From Phytophthora hibernalis (Eukaryota > Oomycota > Peronosporomycetes > Peronosporales > Peronosporaceae), in assembly GCA_012656075.1 (NCBI GenBank), contig JAAKBF010000384.1, positions 248,001-312,000 on the forward strand: DNA of 64,000 nt. The letters are read 5' to 3'. This document shows, in pieces, positions 11,340-22,848 of this stretch. The notes beneath the pieces are model-generated. The model was not told the origin of the DNA and searched no databases. It saw only the letters and a list, made by a program, of their open reading frames with translations. How positions within the stretch are numbered: position 1 is the stretch's first letter; each line of letters begins with the position of its first letter. A program made the position numbers and the translations under genes.

Positions 11340-12787
11340 CACGCCCCGTACCTTAGCCTTCCTGCAACGGTCATCGTTTCCCGACCTCCTCGTCCAACGT
11401 TTACCACGGCCCAAGTCACCGGTTTTTTCCAACCGTGCCGCCAAGACTTTGATGAAGTTATCCTTAAATATTTCCGCTGTCACTGCGGCACGGTTCGAAA
11501 ACAGAACCGCCGCAATGGCTTCACTAACCTCATGCAGCACTTGACGAAAGAGCATCCCAACTTCGAGACCGAAATGTTTGAAGCCACCTCAGCAGAGACG
11601 GGCTCGTTGCTGAGCTACGTGCGTCGGTCTTCACAAAACCTTTACGAGTGGCTTTGAGGGTTATCATGAGCAACCTCCAACTTGCCTTTTGTGAAAATCG
11701 GACGAGAAGGCGGTACGTTAGCTGGGATTATTAACATTGATTAAGGCACTAACATATGACTTAACACGTGGATTTGTGACAAATAGTTACACCAACCTGG
11801 ACCCGGTGTGTGTCGAGACGCTACGCGCTGTGCTGGAAGGAGTCTCGCTGACAGTGGAGAGGGCAAATGCGGGTGAAATGCCTGACCGTTTTGGTCTGAT
11901 TCTGGACGGGTGGACTCATTTGGGTGAACACTACCTTGCCGTCTTTGCCCGTTACGAGATGAATAGCAAGGTAATGACCCCACTGCTTTGCATGACCCTA
12001 TCCTCCAAGAGCAAGACGATGATATGTCGGCTGCTGCGCACCGAGCGTTTCTTGCCAATATGCTCCCACGAGACTTTGGCAAGCAGATCGATCAGTGCTT
12101 GTACATTGTAGGTGACAGCTCTAGGGTTAACCGGCGCCTCGCGACTCTCGTTGGTGTTCCTCTGGTGGGATGCGCCTCGCACAGACTCAATTGTGCCGTG
12201 CAACAAGAGCTTCAAGACCATGAGTCCGATCTTGCGGAGGTGCAAGCACAGATGCTCAAACTTCGAACGCTGACTCGATCAGCTAAGCTCCGGTACGTTT
12301 TATTTTAATTTTGGCCCCTTTTGCAAGTTTAATACATTTAACTGGCTATTTACGCTAATTTGTAATCCATATTTTATTTTGATCTGTTTTAGGCTTAAAA
12401 CGAACCTTAGACCTGTAATCCGTCAGGACACCCGGTGGAATTCAACATTCACAATGCTGCATCGGTACGTCTGGCTTCTGAAGCACCTTGATGTGCACGA
12501 TGATGCCATTGCCGACCTGCTTCCGGCTCCAGCCTCTAACCGTCGTCTTCGAGCCCTCCTGAAAGAGCTTAAGGACGTCGAGTCTGTGTCGAAGGCTCTT
12601 CAAGGAAATGATGCGGACCTGCTTGATGTGCGTGAATGGTTTGATGGGCTCATTAACATCAAGCCTGACTACGCTAACTATTTGGTAGGCGCGTTGTGAT
12701 ACATGCTATGCTCCAGTCTTATACTAATAATAACAACTTTGTGCAACAGGTCCAAGAGCTGATATTGTTCTCAGCCCTGACTTCGAG
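11340..12787 (+). pseudogene. hAT-family transposase, 5' part (split by LTR retrotransposon)
   Basis: In order: a BED-type zinc-finger-like stretch (FRCHCGTVRKQNRRNGF...HLTKEHP, about 11485-11560), then the hAT catalytic region with FGLILDGWTHLGEHYLAVF (about 11891-11950), then GVPLVGCASHRLNCAVQQEL and RQDTRWNSTFTMLHRY, both characteristic of hAT transposases. Introns are visible at about 12293-12392 (ends in TTTTAG) and 12690-12750 (ends in GCAACAG). Frame breaks occur at about 11655 and 11987. The coding sequence stops at the 5-bp duplication TCGAG (12783-12787) where the retrotransposon enters and resumes at 23210. The gene is therefore non-functional here. Confidence 0.85.
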
Positions 12788-13073
12788 TGTAATGGGCCAC
12801 TTGACAGGGGGCGACCATTGTTCTCTGTGATGTGGTCCACACCATTGGGGTCCGTCACACGTGTGGTGTGTGGCACGTCAAGGACTTAATTCGTACTTCA
12901 GTCGTACTTAATTCGTACTTCAGTCGTACTTAAGTGGTACGTCAGTTGTATTAAAGCAGTACATCTAAATGGGTGGTCCCCATTAGAACAGATCAGATTA
13001 GACAGGGATTCAGTATGCAGATAGTTAGCAGTAGTTAGAACTACAACAGTGTTCTTAATATAAATCAGTTTAA
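12788..13073 (+). repeat. 5' LTR, first part
   Basis: Nearly identical to 22790-23052 of the 3' LTR, with an extra copy of a short ATTCGTACTTCAGTCGTACTTA unit (here described by its start, about 12887-12920). Interrupted after TAA at 13071-13073 by the Harbinger element. Confidence 0.92.
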
Positions 13074-13104
13074 GGGCCGTTCCGAACCGGGATCGCGATC
13101 CGAA

Positions 13105-14800
13105 GGGTTAGGGAGTAGCCCTCGGAAGGTGGCGGGGTCGCGATCCCGGCGTTCCGAACCGGATCGCGAGTTAGAGCTGTGGTACACTGTACCATCCCTT
13201 CCCATAAAACCTTTTATTCGGCACGGAGACAGGATGGAAGCAAGCGTGCTCGTTGAATGGCCATAGCGCGCGGGTGTGGGACGCCTCGTGGCGCTTTCCT
13301 GGCACCGTACAGGGCGGTCGTGATTCTCCGGGATCGCCCACCTGTAGCGCCGTCTGAAGAGGTTCACGGACGCATGTAGGACCTCCTACAGTGCCAAAAG
13401 AGGCGTTAGAGACTACGATTGGGATGCTGAAGAGCACGGGGTTGTAGAAGCCGCACCTCCAATTGATGAAGGCCTTTGGTGCGAACACGGATGGATGAGA
13501 CTCAATCGACACGAGTGTATCGCACGACAAGTCCCTTTGTGCGCGCTAGGAAGCGGGGATTTACATTCTCGTCGATGTTTCAGCTCCGTGAGTATATTCG
13601 TCTGCTGAGGCTAGTTACAACTACTAACATACAATGATAATCTGTCAATCTACAGGTGCGAGAACTGCCGTTGGACTACGGCAACCAAGTGCTATCCGGA
13701 TGACGCATAGGAACAGCCTGTTGGGATTCAAAAACGCATGACCAAGAATGCCGAAGTCGACTATGCTCGCCCGCTCATCTTCAGCTAGTTTGAGTGCAAC
13801 ACAGTCGAGAACACGATCGACGGATACGAAACCCAGCGTTGGTTTTATGATGTCTGTTTTGGGGGCAGCTACTCTGTAATGGGAGCAACTCACTCGACTG
13901 TACTTTCGTTCATTACTTTAATTTATTGCAGGCAAAACGGAAGGAGATGACGGCAAAAGCGTGGGCGGAAACGTATTCGCAGGACCGTAGCGGACGCATA
14001 GTTGGTATGACCACGGTTGTGCAAGATAGTAAAGTGAGTGATCAGGTCACGGTATTGATTTTTGTGTGGTTCCGTGGCGTAGCATTCAAGGCTAACATGG
14101 TGTTTGAGTTCTTTCAGTGGAACGTTTGCTTGTGGTTGACATACTCCGGGTAAGGCTTGAAGACGCACTCAGTTTTGTTGTTGTCGCACACGAGTGGAGT
14201 GCCGGACCAATCAAGCTCCCAAGTAGTTCCGCCTGCCATTGCGTTACGAAGAATTACGGGTAGAAAATTATTGGCTAATCGATGGTACTTGTTGCATTGT
14301 ATTTGCAGGTCGCCGGACGGATGTTACCTGGCGTCCGTGATCTACGCCACCACTGTCGTCTTGGAGAAGCAGTCCAGTTCGTAAGAGGTCCTCTTGAGCC
14401 TTGAGGGTCGCAAGAGCGAGGTCAAGAGCATGGCGGGGAACAGCTTGGCCATGTGCAGCTGTGACAAGGGAGTTTGACCAGACACGGAGAACGAGTGTAC
14501 CTCAGTGATGTACGACAACAACACTAGCGTTCTCACGCACGGACAGCTACCGGGACATGAACAGCGCTGCCGACAACGTGATCTCGTGTCCTTGCACTCA
14601 GCGGATGCTCAATTGACTGCATGGTAGGGGCTAGCTGATGGGAATGGTGGTAACATACCACTACTGCACTGACGATGCTCCAGTGCGTATTACTTCGGCG
14701 CGCCAATCAATGCAGCAGCAATATCACTTTGACGATACTAATGTACACAACATTTGGTACCATTCCAATCTTGAAGTTTCCGTTGCGCATCCAAGACATC
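13105..14800. other. Noncoding left interior of the Harbinger element
   Basis: About 1.7 kb between the left TIR and the second gene. Only short ORFs are present on both strands, none recognised. Confidence 0.4.
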
Positions 14801-15874
14801 ATGGCCTCCTCCACACTCAGCTCGAAGTGGACTGTGAGCTCAGCGCCTGACGCGCGCAAGCGCACGATATCGCCGCCGACCTCTGACGACTACAAGGATT
14901 GGACGCTTGAGCAGCTGAAGCTGGAGTGCACGGCGCGAAAGCTGAACGTGGCGAAGAACACAAGAAAGGGTGAGCGAGTCAGCCTGCTTCAAGCTTGGGA
15001 CTCGAACACGGAGGGTTTTCAAGCGTTGCTTCAGCGCCAGAGTAAACGTTCAAAGAGGACAAGTGAAGAAGAGGAGAAGACTGTATGTTCCGCCTGATCA
15101 ACGTGCTCTTCTCGGATCGATTTTTCGCCTCGTTTCTCGCTACTGGGCATCAACTTCGGCGAGACAAGCTTGACGACGGACGCTCTGGATGTTGCTACCG
15201 CTTTTGGGTCAGATACCGGGGAGTACGATGCACTCATCTCAGACGATGCCAGCTTCGAGGGCGTGGATGTGTCAATCCACATGGCGCATTCTGCTGCAAA
15301 GTTGAGGAGAATGTGGAAGGAGCTCAGTAGCAACTTTTCTCGTACCGAAGCTCGGTCAAAGGTATCCGGGCAGGGTAGCGCGGACTTTTGCGATGGTCGG
15401 ATGGACGTGTACTATTTGGACCGCTGGTGTGAACACCGCCAATCTGGGCGCGAGTTCTGCGCGGCCAACCTGTACGCCGATGATGAAGATGACTCTACCC
15501 AAGAAGGTAACGCTCCGGAGAAGGAGAAAAGCAACCGCAAACGTCGAAAGCGCGCCCAATCCGAAGAAACGACATCGCTCATCGCTAAAATCGAGGAGCT
15601 GTTTGGCGGTGAGGCAAACCAACTGCAAGAAGAGACCTGGAAAGAGCAAAAGCTGTTCATTCAAGAGCAGCGAGCCGCCCAGAAATTATCCACGCTGTCC
15701 GATATGCTGACGCGCAACACGACGGTCATGCAGGAGCTGTTGGAAATGCGCCGCCAGTTTGGGGTTGATGCAGCTGATATTGGACGCGGACTGCAAGGCT
15801 GCCAGGACAAGAAAATTGCGTTAGAGACACAGATTTATGATCTGGAGCTCAAGATCATGAGCGGGAACCTTTAG
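14801..15874 (+). CDS. Harbinger accessory protein (second ORF; SAP-like N-terminus)
   Basis: Two exons are inferred: 14801-15082 starting ATGGCC, and about 15164-15874 after an intron starting GTATGT and ending CGGCGAG. Exon 1 encodes a short helix pair (DYKDWTLEQLKLECTARKLN) resembling a SAP DNA-binding motif. Exon 2 contains FSRTEARSKVSGQGSADF and DRWCEHRQSGREFCAANL, a Lys/Arg nuclear-localisation-like cluster (KSNRKRRKRAQ) and a C-terminal coiled coil ending in LELKIMSGNL. PIF/Harbinger elements normally encode a Myb/SANT-like partner required for transposase nuclear import and TIR binding; position and features suggest the same role here, although I do not see a clear Myb helix triplet. 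Its end overlaps the convergent transposase by 20 nt. Confidence 0.6.
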
Positions 15875-17167
15875 TTGCGGCGTGCTCGCTTTGTCGCCGG
15901 AGACCAAAGTTTTGAATGTGGTCGATCACGACTTCACGGAGAATGCGTCCTTGCGCATCGTGACGCAAGACTACGCTTGCTTCGGAGTTGTCAGCTGGTA
16001 GGTAGGAGCTCTCGGGTAACTTGTGGTATTCAGCAGACACCTCACCAATGCTCACCACGGCATTTTTATTCTTGAGTCGTTCACTTATGCAGAAGTTATG
16101 GAGCTTCATACACGTCTTGATAACCTTTTCGACGTTGACAAAGTCCACAACCAGCGCGCGCTGAAAAGTCTGCCACTTGTTTGTCAGCAGCCCAAACGCC
16201 ATTTCGATCCGAATGCGCAGTTGGCTGAGGTAAAAGTTAAAGTCAGAATGCTTTTTAGTTTTCATTTCCAGCTTGTTGAAGGGGACGAGAAGTGAGTCCG
16301 ACAGCGGATACGCGTTGTCTCCGACGATATAAAACCCCGACGGCAGGTTCATGATGTCTTCGCTGAGCTTCCACTTCTTTAAGGCAATTGAATCTCCCAC
16401 CTTCCCTGGAGAATTAAAACAGTAGCCTCTGAAGCGGCAGCACGCGTCGCAAATGGCTTGGACATTGAGTCCATACATCTGGTAGTGTCCAGAGAAGAAC
16501 GCAGCAACGTCTGGCACTTCTTTCTCGCTCGGAGCGCGAATGTGACACAGCCATCCGTCAACACACCCCACACAACCTGTCAAAATCCCGTCCTTGCTGA
16601 TAAACTCGTCAGCTAGCTCGAGCATTCGTTCTGGTAACTCCACCGTAGAACGAATGCGCAGTTCAGGACATTCACAGATTGCGTCCATTACAGCGTGTAC
16701 GTTGTCATAGAAGCCCGACACTGAGCTACCACCCAGAGTACGTGTGGTGTGGTAATTACTGCCGGCGAGCCACGAGATGGTCATTTGGAGCATGTTTTCT
16801 GGCGTGACTGGACCTGTTCCTGTGCGCCGAGCTGACTGGATCTCGTCTCGGACTAGAGAAGGCCTGATCATCAGTAAAAGACTCTCAAATGAATGAATGA
16901 GCTGACTGGATCTCGTCTCGGACTAGAGAAGGCCTGATCATCAGTTAAAGACTCTCAAATGAACATCCATCCTATAGCAGCGCTTGAATTGTCCTTCCAG
17001 CAAAAGGGTTTGTTTGTGCACGTTCCAGTCAAACGACGACGCAAAATGCATTCACTAGGTTCGGCTGGCCCTTCGGCAGCAAGTGCACCAATGACAGCTA
17101 CGGCCAGAGCACACTGGCGAGCCCGAGCTCTGCGCGTTTCCTCCATCCACCTCGGCAAGATCTGCAT
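15855..17167 (-). pseudogene. PIF/Harbinger DDE transposase, 5' end disrupted
   Basis: The main frame (15855-16871, 338 residues) has the DDE_Tnp_4 signature: GCVDGWLCHI (first Asp), SGHYQMYGLNVQ, YIVGDNAYPLSDSLLVPF (second Asp) and RIRIEMAFGLLTNKW (Glu). The conserved N-terminal part (MQILPRWMEET... to AIGWMFI, 17167 to about 16960) is in a separate frame. Between them lie an in-frame TGA and a tandem duplication of about 70 bp, so full-length transposase cannot be read. The catalytic core looks intact, suggesting recent damage or a sequencing artefact. Confidence 0.85.
16829..16968. repeat. 70-bp tandem duplication in the transposase gene
   Basis: GAGCTGACTGGATCTCG starts at 16829 and again at 16899; the following 60 bases match with one change (AGTAAAAG versus AGTTAAAG). 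The unit covers the junction between the N-terminal and main transposase frames and shifts the frame. Confidence 0.88.
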
Positions 17168-17330
17168 CCTGTTTTGAATCAAGTTGTGCAATCTGGCGAT
17201 CCCGCCCAGCGCGCGATCCCAGCTTCGGGTCGCGTGGGGGTACACCTGGTTACCCATTCGGAAATAAGAGGAGAGGCGTTGACCAATCACAGTCCGAGTT
17301 TCGGATCGCGATCCCGGTTCGGAACGGCCC

Positions 17331-17468
17331 TAACTCTAACCCGGAAGTTCACAAGTCAATACCATATTGGACAGGAAGGCCAGGCCTTTGCAAGCTTACA
17401 GCAGGAACGCTAGGCGTCTGTTGTGGTACGCTTCCTCTAAAGCTAAGGTGCGTGTAACCCCCGTCACA
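17331..17468 (+). repeat. 5' LTR, second part
   Basis: Continues the LTR after the Harbinger insert from the duplicated TAA and ends CCGTCACA at 17468. It lacks two short stretches present in the 3' LTR (around TTGGTACTCGG and TTAGCGCGTTAA). The presumed primer-binding site begins at TGGTAGCACTTGG, 17471. Confidence 0.88.
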
Positions 17469-17531
17469 CCTGGTAGCACTTGGAGTCACCCCGCGACCGG
17501 CGCGGACACTACAATCAAGATCTCTCTGAGA

Positions 17532-18589
17532 ATGGACGACTCAGGGAGCCTGCTGCCGTCCCGGCAGGACTTTCCTCACCTCTCAGATGCCCACTGGGCT
17601 ACGCTTGAGAAGATGGTTAGTCTCCTGGGCGAGGCAGCATTCGCTGGATTCCCCAACCTGCCTGCGGAGCAGCAGAGGGCGCGCGTGGAACGCTTCGACA
17701 AATACGAGTCGTCGCTGGTTGCCCACGTGAGCGCTGCAGCGCAGGAAGCTGCTCGCGAGACAATGCGAGCTGAGGCACAGAGTGCGGCGCAGGTGATCCC
17801 TCCGGGTTCTGCTCCGTATGCTGCGCGACAAGGAATAACGAAGCCCGTCAAAATGTCGGTGCCGACATTTGACGGCAAAGAAGCAGACAGTCTGGTCTTC
17901 TGGATTCGAGAGATCGAGATAGCGCTGAGCGCTGGACAGATCTACGAATCCAGGGCCTAAGTTGCCTTCGCGCTTTCCAATCTGGGAGGGCGCGCGCATG
18001 GGCGATGGCACGAGAGACGTCGTCTCCGGGGTATTTCACCTCGTGGGCGTTCATGGAACAAGAGCTGCGCTCGACTTTCCTCTTGGCCAATGTGGCCTAC
18101 CGCTATCTGTCGCTATTCTTGCGGTGCAAGCAAGGAAGAGCACGCTTCAAGACTACGTCATGGAGTTGCAGAACCTCGAGGCCGCTATGGCGGGCGCTCC
18201 TCTCTGAGGACGTCAAGGTGACGGTCTTCATGGACGGCGTTCGGCCGGGTCCGGTCCGGACGGAGCTCTTCCGCAGACAGCCGACGTCTTTCAACGATGC
18301 GGTGCATGTCGTCATACCGGAAGATCATTGCGTGCGCTCGGCGCAGGGGTATGCCGGCCGCTCGGACACGGTCAACGACGGTCCCACTCCCATGGAGATC
18401 TCGTCGGCTGAGTCGGCCCGACCTCAGCGTAACCATCGCGCGAGTGGTCGTTGCTTTGGATGCAACCAGCTTGGCCACTTCCGTCGGAACTGTCCAACGA
18501 ACCCGTGGAAGGTAGGCAAGACCAAGGCGGCTCTGCCGTCCCTTAACATGATCGAATCTGCGGGGTCGGAAAACGACAACTCCCAGTAG
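17532..18589 (+). pseudogene. gag: Gypsy gag (capsid and zinc knuckle), broken
   Basis: Begins at ATG 17532 (MDDSGSLLPSRQDF). A capsid-type region with MSVPTFDGKEADSLVFWI (about 17850-17905) is followed by a CCHC zinc knuckle CFGCNQLGHFRRNC (about 18454-18495). The frame is interrupted by a TAA at about 17958 and by two compensating shifts between about 18120 and 18205. Gag packages retroelement RNA into virus-like particles; this copy cannot make an intact product. Confidence 0.82.
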
Positions 18590-18633
18590 GTGCGGGACGC
18601 CCTTCTGGGAGACTTCGCTCCTCCTCGAGGTCG

Positions 18634-19160
18634 GTGGCTCTGCCACCTCCGCCTCCTGGAGAGCAAGTCCCTGGGACGACACTGTTGTGTCTCTCCGTGG
18701 CCGCCGTGCGGTCTAACCTCGTGGTTGTCACGGCCAGTGTAAAAGGGTACGACGAACCGCTGACGATCCTGATTGATTCGGGAGCGTCCTACAACTTCGC
18801 GACGAAGTCCAGTGGGGCCAAGAACAGTGCATTGTATGCTAGTGCTTTGGAAGCATCTAAGAATAATACCAATGTATCTGGTCGCCTGGCGACTGGGCCC
18901 ATCGTGTCTACGCGAAAGGTTCTTCTATCCTTGAACGTCAAGTTTGACGACTTCAACTCGGTCGAACCGTTCATTGTCCTTGACATGGATGATCGGTACG
19001 ATCTTATCCTCGGAATGCCTTGGTTGACAAAGCACGAGCCGTGGATCGACTGGAGAAGTCGCACCATCGGTGCTAGTCACAAGCCCCTCGCGGACAGAGC
19101 CCTGGCGGGTCATGCCCCTCCTCTTCCCGGGACGGGTTTGTGCACGAGCATCGCATGCCA
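18634..19160 (+). pseudogene. Gypsy aspartic protease region
   Basis: LTILIDSGASYNFATK contains the D-S-G catalytic triplet of retropepsin-like proteases, and LILGMPWLTKHEPWIDW is the typical flap-downstream block of gypsy proteases in oomycetes. It would process Gag-Pol. The frame decays into an Ala/Arg-rich linker before the polymerase. Confidence 0.75.
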
Positions 19161-19799
19161 CCCGGCGAACGGCACTTCACAGGTACTACAGAAGTACTCG
19201 ATCTGCCTACGGCGTTGCCGTCCGCGTGCCTTGCATCTTCGAGACCTCAAGAGCCTTCGGTGGGTGTGGGAGAATGTACGGAGGTTCCGTGTGTGTTCAT
19301 GATGAGGCTCATAGATCTCTCAAGTTCGAGAGCGTCGCTCAGGCCCGTGGAGCCGGTGCTCGCGCAACGAAGAGTGGTCGAGCAGGGTCTCCCACTACGC
19401 AAGGCGTCGATGCTGGGTCAGCTCGCGCAAGACAAGTCGCTGGAGCCGGAGCTCGCGCAGCACAGAGTGGCCAAGCAGGGACTCCCACGTTGGAAGATGT
19501 TCAGGCTGCGTCAGCCGCTGCAAGCTCATACCACGAGGCGGTCTCTTTGGGTGAGGCGACCACACCAGTGGTGTTTGATGTTCTCACAGGAGAACGCAAG
19601 GAAGGCGTGAATCTGGTTCCCCTGCCTACCGTAGCGGAGCTACTCGAGTTGGAAGAGCTCTCATATGTGGAATTTTTGGATTCGCTGAAGGCGGGCGAGT
19701 TAGAGGAGATGCTCCTCATCCACCGCGAACACGACTCGGTCGAGCTCAATACCTCTTCGGTCATGAACCCGGAGGTGCTTGAAGATGAGCGATCCTCGT

Positions 19800-21195
19800 T
19801 GAGACAGAAAAGGTATGGCGCGGCCATCCTGAAGGACCCGTCGAACCCGTACTACCGGAGTTCTCGGATGTCGTCAGCGATGACCCACCGTCGGTGTTGT
19901 CTCAGGATAGGAGGGTTCGACACGAAATCGATCTGGTGCCGAGCACCAAGTACTGCACGACTCGCCAGTGGCCATTACCGAAGGAGCAAGTCGACGTAAT
20001 CGACGCCTTCTTCGCAGCCAAGTATGCCGCGGGCATGGTACGCGAGTCGAAGTCGCCGCACTCGTCCCCGACGTTTTGCGTAAAGAAACCCAACGGTAAA
20101 TGGCGCATGGTGCACGCGTTCAACAAGTTGAATGCAGCGACGATACCGGCGTCCACGCCAATCCCTCGGAAGGACACAACATGGCAGGATGCACTATCTT
20201 CAGCGCACTCGACATGGTCGACGGCTATTATCAGCTGCTGATGCGTGAGTCCGACGTACCCCTCACAGCGGTGAGTACTCCCAGTGGGATGTTGTGGGAG
20301 TGGCTTGTGATGCCCCAGGGGCTGTCAAACGCTCCGGCCACGTTCAATCGGCTGGTGACGCAACTTTTCGGCCGATGCGGGCGTTCGCACAGACGTACTT
20401 CGATGATATCTTCGTACACAGTCGTGCCTCAGAAGACAAGACGGCCGTCGAGGCTCACATCGATCACCTCCGCGAGGTTTTGATGTGCATGCGCGAGAAT
20501 CGCTTGTATGCGAACATCAACAAGTGCATCTTCGGCGCCGAAGAGATTCCCTTCTTGGGATGTTTCCTTGGCAAGGATGGCATCCGCGCGGATCCGGAGA
20601 AGGTTTGCGCGATTGCGCAGTGGCCGGTTCCCGGATCCCAGAAGGACCTACGTAAGTGGCTTGGCCTAGCCAACTACTTGCACAAGTACAGTGACAATTA
20701 TGCCGAGATGGCGCGGCCATTGACCAACCTCCTGAAGAAGGACATGGAATGGTCGTGGAACGGCAAGGCTCACCAAGTGTTTGAGTCTATCAAAAGAAGC
20801 TTGCAGAGCGCTCCGATCTTGGCTTTGCCAGACGACGATCGCCCGTTCAGTGTAGTATGCGATGCATCGGACTTTGCCATTGGCTGTGCGCTTCTGCAAG
20901 TCGATGCCGATGGCAGAGAGCGAGTGGTCTTGTTCCAGTCGCGCCAACTAAAGGCGGCAGAGAAGAACTACCCGGTCCACGACAAGGAACTTCTCGCTCT
21001 GAAGTACGCGCTGGTGAAATTTCGGGTACACCTGCTTGGCAGTAAGCCCTTTGTGATCTACACAGACCACGCGTCCTTGCGGACTGCGACATCGTCGCCT
21101 CATCTCTCCCAACGCATGGCGCGGTGGCTCTCCTTTATAACTTCACGATGGAGTACAAGCCAGGAAAGCAGAACGTCCTCGCGGACGCCGTAGCG
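19800..21195 (+). pseudogene. Gypsy reverse transcriptase and RNase H, frame-broken
   Basis: Visible blocks in order: SPHSSPTFCVKKPNGKWRMV, FSALDMVDGYYQL, MPQGLSNAPATFNRL, a YFDDIFVHS catalytic motif (the usual YxDD), FLGCFLGKDGI, then RNase H with SVVCDASDFAIGCALLQ and FVIYTDHASL. Frame changes occur at about 20175 and 20370. The protein stops abruptly after the tether region (about 21190) where an integrase should follow. It is the Ty3/gypsy order, with RT before RNase H. Confidence 0.9.
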
Positions 21196-21333
21196 GTCAC
21201 TACCAATACTTGGTGAAATGGCGCGGTTATCCGGAGGATCAAAGCACGTGGGAGGCTGGTAGCCGTCTCTCGGAGGACTGCGCCGACATCGTGGCCGCTT
21301 ATGACCGCTCCCCTGGAGCCGGTCGGCGCTAAC
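21196..21333 (+). pseudogene. Chromodomain tail (integrase deleted)
   Basis: RYQYLVKWRGYPEDQSTWE is a classic chromodomain core, as found at the C-terminus of chromovirus integrases, where it guides insertion to chromatin marks. It follows the RNase H end directly, so roughly the whole integrase core has been lost by internal deletion. Confidence 0.85.
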
Positions 21334-22848
21334 TGCGCCAAGAACACTGAACGGTTCTACCGGCTGCGACTGCCACGACTTCTGGATCTTCTGCACAACC
21401 TCCTCGAGGATAACGCCCGGGGTGGGCTTCGAGCGCTCGAGGTATCGGTTACGCCACTGGCCATCCACGATGGACTTCGCCATGCGGAAGCGGAGGCGCC
21501 GTTGGGCCAGCCAGTCGATACGGTAAGGCGAGTCCGTGAACTCGGGCAAGGGGTACCCCAAGTGGTGCAGCCAGTCTGTGAACTCGCGTTCGTTGGACTG
21601 GTGGGCTAGGCCCGTGTCGTCGTGGAGGACGACGGGACACTCGTCGTACTGCTGCACCGCCCTTACCCGGCTCACGACTCTGTCGAAGGTACTCGCGGTA
21701 CTCCCGTACGGGCCAGTATCGCAGCGCGAGCAGCTGCTCTTTGTTTCGAGGTGCCGCTGGCTCGTGATCTCGCTTCGAGGTTCGTCGCTGCTCCGCAGCC
21801 TCCCTCACATCGCGGGCACGATCGTGAAGGTGCTGGCGGTTGTCGGGCTGAAGCAGCCCTTCGGGTACGTCATCACCGTCGCCGACGTTGGTGATAACTT
21901 GGGGGCGGCTTCAGCAGCAGCACGTGCGACAGCAGCAGCACTGCGAGGAGTTGCAGGACTCCCCGGATGGAGACGTCGCTGCTGATCGGTGAGCTTGGGT
22001 GAAGTGCTTGGGTCGTTGACTTCGCCCGACTCCAGATCCGACTCGCTGTAGTCGACCTCGTCCGAGGCATCCTCCTCCGAGCGGTGCTTCGCTTTACTTG
22101 TTGCACCCGGCTCGGGTTTGCGATCGGTGGCTGAGGCAGCGTCCTTGGGTGCGTCGCTGGTCTGCTTTGCAGTCGCCGAGTGGGACTTGTCGTCGCCGTC
22201 CCTCGGAACTTTGGAAGCTTGACCATCGTCATCAGCAGCTCTGTGAGCCTCGTCGCCGCGGTCCGAAGCTTTGTCGCCAGGACCCGGGACTTTGGAAGTC
22301 GCTGCCGTCGCTGCGGTCGTTGCCGTCGGCGCGCTCGCATCTTCCGCTCTTTGAGCTTCGTCGCCGTGGAATTCCGGGCTGTCGTCGCCCAGAACTAGGT
22401 TCAGGTTGGTCTCGCCGTCGGAGTCCGACTCGTTGTCGCTGCCGCCTTCGTACGGTCCGGGCAGGGTGACCTCGGTGCGTTTCCTGCTGGACCGGGATCT
22501 GGTCGCAGCGGGATTAGCCCTGTCGTCGGGCTTCTGGGAAGCCTTCTTCGGATGCCGAGGCGGCTTCTTCGATTGGGCTTCGCCGCCTTTCGTCTTGTGG
22601 TCGGCGGCGCGGAGCGCCAGGTCGACGCGCTTGGGCATCGCAAGTGGTGCGGGTCTTGGCCTGGTGCCCGGTGGGCGTCTTGGATTCTCGGCGGGTGTTC
22701 GCTCGAGCGCAAATTGCAGAATGAGGCGTTGCCTGTGCAGTTCGCTGGGATTCCCCTGGGACGGTGCTTCCCGTTTGGGTGTGGGAGGGTGTAATGGGGC
22801 CACTTGACAGGGGGCGACCATTGTTCTCTGTGATGTGGTCCACACCAT
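21331..22848 (-). CDS. Large antisense ORF inside the gypsy element
   Basis: Opposite to gag-pol, between the chromodomain and the 3' LTR, a long frame (21805-22848) encodes a basic N-terminus (MPKRVDLALRAADHK) and a highly acidic, Ser/Thr/Asp/Lys-rich middle with SDNESDSDGETNLNLVLGDD. Further antisense frames (21449-21808 and to about 21330) carry REYREYLRQSREP and LPEFTDSPYRIDWLAQRRL, which look like the continuation of the same protein after frame breaks. I do not recognise the function. Antisense ORFs in this location are known from some plant gypsy families such as Grande. It could be a captured host gene or an element-encoded regulator. The coding call rests on length and composition only. 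Confidence 0.5.
22781..22789 (+). other. Polypurine tract of the gypsy element
   Basis: GTGGGAGGG immediately precedes the 3' LTR, as expected for the plus-strand priming site of reverse transcription. Confidence 0.6.

Larger units (their letters stand above)
13074..17330. mobile_element. PIF/Harbinger DNA transposon nested in the 5' LTR
   Basis: A 4257-bp element with perfect 31-bp terminal inverted repeats (13074-13104 and 17300-17330, beginning GGGCCGTTCCGAACC) and the 3-bp target duplication TAA (13071-13073 and 17331-17333) typical of PIF/Harbinger. The intact sequence of the other LTR confirms the empty target. Additional copies of the CGCGATCC motif occur subterminally near 13135-13170. 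It carries a DDE transposase on the minus strand and an unrelated second gene on the plus strand, the usual two-gene layout of this superfamily. Confidence 0.93.

Noticed and set aside
13171..13530. Minus-strand ORF inside the left part of the Harbinger element
   Set aside because: No transposon-related motif and no match to either expected Harbinger gene.
21301..21985. Plus-strand ORFs after the chromodomain as an integrase remnant
   Set aside because: No zinc-binding HHCC or DDE block is present; the antisense reading is more coherent.
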